A stretch of 64,000 bases of DNA from an uncultured Prevotella sp. (GTDB lineage Bacteria > Bacteroidota > Bacteroidia > Bacteroidales > Bacteroidaceae), in NCBI GenBank assembly GCA_944319945.1, contig CALUFN010000007.1, positions 1-64,000 on the forward strand. Direction: 5' to 3'. This document shows positions 62,733 through 64,000 of this stretch, one piece after another. Each line of letters opens with the position of its first letter. Position 1 is the first letter of the stretch. The notes below the pieces were generated by a model. The model was not told the origin of the DNA and ran no database searches. It worked only from the letters and a program-made list of their open reading frames with translations. A program made the position numbers and the translations under genes.

Positions 62733-64000
62733 CTATCTATCTTTTAACCAATCAGTAATACGTTTCCCTATCGTTACAGATTTATTGAAAGAATTTCTTC
62801 TTAAATAAGCATCAAAATTCGCCCAAGGTGGCAACTCGTAATTCCCACATATATTAATTTTAACCTCTTTTTCTAGAAATGTATCTATTAAATGATCCAA
62901 CCCCCTCTTCCTTATAAGATTATCATACAAGAACAAGGTATTAATTGAAATGGCCATAACAGGTCTACATGCAATATCGTTCAACTCCAAGTCAGGGAAT
63001 ACTTTTGCAACCTCAATAAAGCTTTTATTCAGAATAGACAAAAAACCTGGTTGAAAGAAACGTATATCTTCTAATACCAATATAGGATAATAAGCAACAT
63101 CATTGGGTATTCCTGTATCCCATTGAAAAGTATCAGCCTCTATTGAATCTATATGCCTTGCGAGTTGTCCAATACCTATAGGCTCTTGTCGCTTCTTAAA
63201 TTTTTGTCGATTTGGATCTATATTATAAGTTTTAAGTACTAGTTTATTTAAAAGATGTTCCATCATTTCATTGTAATCACCTTTATCACGTATAGCCCCA
63301 TTCATTTTTATAGACTTACATTCCATAATCAGCAAATTTCCATTTTTACGCGCATAAAAGTCTGGTTCATTTTTATCCTCCTTTCTGTCACAAAAATTTC
63401 GAATTGGGAATGTATACATTTTTTCGGGAACACATCGGAACATTGTATTCCTAAAAAGTATTTTTTCTATAAAATCCTTATTAAAATCAAAAAAGCCAAC
63501 ATTCTTATTTTTACCATTTATTAAAGGTGAAAAATCAAAAAACAGACTATTAAAAAGACGTTCACAAAGCAATTGTATATTCATAATCACATAACCTGAA
63601 CCATTTTCTAATTTTACAAATGGTTTAGAACGGAATATACGGTAGTCAATATTATTATCTCTTTGATATGCATTTCCGTTTTCGTTATAAGGAATAAATT
63701 CATTCTCATCAATAGATAAATTCTCGATTAAAGTAGGAGAGAAATATCCTGTTTGATCCCTTTTACTTATTTGTTCTACATTTATTACAGGCAACCCTTT
63801 TAAATTATTTACACGATAATTTTCCGTTTCGTGTGCTAAAAATAAGATTGTAGAGAAATACTCTTTCCAAGACGATATTCCCCATTGGGACAGAAGTATT
63901 TCTGAAGCCCTCAATAAAACTTTATTTCTGGGAATATAATCTATTAACGTTTTAAAATAGTATATTTGCGCTTGTAAAACTGCTTGAAATTCATAATTAT
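62733..64000 (-). CDS. AT-rich PD-(D/E)XK-like protein, 5' end beyond window
   Basis: The frame is open from the stop at 62733 to the right edge (422 residues seen). Near residues 214-226 of the visible 393-residue frame, EPDFYARKNGNLLIMECKSIKM shows the PD-x10-13-E-x-K nuclease pattern, with a beta-hairpin in between. Flanking helices and a C-terminal region (YPILVLEDIRFF, GLDHLIDTFLEKE) are not recognised. Base composition is much more AT-rich than the rest of the window and codons are A/T-ending, which suggests recent transfer. A defence or mobile-element role is inference. The start is outside the window. Confidence 0.7.
   Translation of the reverse strand, partial: NYEFQAVLQAQIYYFKTLIDYIPRNKVLLRASEILLSQWGISSWKEYFSTILFLAHETENYRVNNLKGLPVINVEQISKRDQTGYFSPTLIENLSIDENEFIPYNENGNAYQRDNNIDYRIFRSKPFVKLENGSGYVIMNIQLLCERLFNSLFFDFSPLINGKNKNVGFFDFNKDFIEKILFRNTMFRCVPEKMYTFPIRNFCDRKEDKNEPDFYARKNGNLLIMECKSIKMNGAIRDKGDYNEMMEHLLNKLVLKTYNIDPNRQKFKKRQEPIGIGQLARHIDSIEADTFQWDTGIPNDVAYYPILVLEDIRFFQPGFLSILNKSFIEVAKVFPDLELNDIACRPVMAISINTLFLYDNLIRKRGLDHLIDTFLEKEVKINICGNYELPPWANFDAYLRRNSFNKSVTIGKRITDWLKDR

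Overview
The window is one contiguous piece of a Bacteroidales chromosome, most likely from Prevotellaceae. The evidence is the promoter type (TTG/TTTG, 19-20 bp, TAnnTTTG), scarcity of Shine-Dalgarno sequences, Bacteroidota-specific families (DUF4834, DUF4251, DUF1599, type III glutamine synthetase, PorW, PorX, C10 protease with a type IX sorting tail), and gene order. Coding DNA is GC-rich, except the last 1.3 kb, which is clearly AT-rich and looks acquired.

Layout: 0-1 kb, a tandem pair of SMR exporters. 1-5.3 kb, dnaE and trxA. 5.6-7.2 kb, a candidate structured RNA and a secreted protein broken by two frameshifts. 7.3-10.8 kb, a GH28 glycosidase and the psd-pssA-DUF4834 phosphatidylethanolamine operon. 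11-22.8 kb, a small secreted protein, ddh, a GT32-like transferase, a C1 aminopeptidase, a cupin, nadB, a PH-like membrane protein with an S13 DD-peptidase, a multi-hairpin RNA ahead of a DUF5672 gene, and cca. 23-37.3 kb, a nitrogen-assimilation block: gltD, gltB, glutamine synthetase III, an outer-membrane barrel, PII, amtB and asnB. 37.7-46.6 kb, DUF1599, a membrane-protein/TpiA fusion, SPOR protein, folE, lipoprotein, alpha/beta hydrolase, tRNA-Pro, aroA and a small Cys-rich membrane protein. 46.6-53.7 kb, porW, porX, tsaE, DUF4251 and a GNAT enzyme. 54-64 kb, a C10 protease that is a probable T9SS client, a frameshifted Rpn-type gene, glyS, an FKBP isomerase, another candidate RNA, a MATE exporter, a nitronate monooxygenase-like protein and an AT-rich PD-(D/E)XK protein running off the end.

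The most unusual content is between genes. (A) Ten intergenic arrays of about four palindromic units, consensus AAAAGGTNNCCTTTT, spaced 21-22 bp, occur roughly every 6 kb. (B) About eleven gene boundaries carry long inverted repeats whose arms are built from short tandem words. The word differs from place to place, and in two cases it runs into the 3' end of a coding sequence. (C) A promoter-bearing repeat recurs upstream of unrelated genes, once as a direct tandem duplicate. Two non-coding regions with shared AGGTATYAAGGTAA motifs and one multi-hairpin region are candidate RNAs. All coordinates and motifs were read by eye; no search was run.
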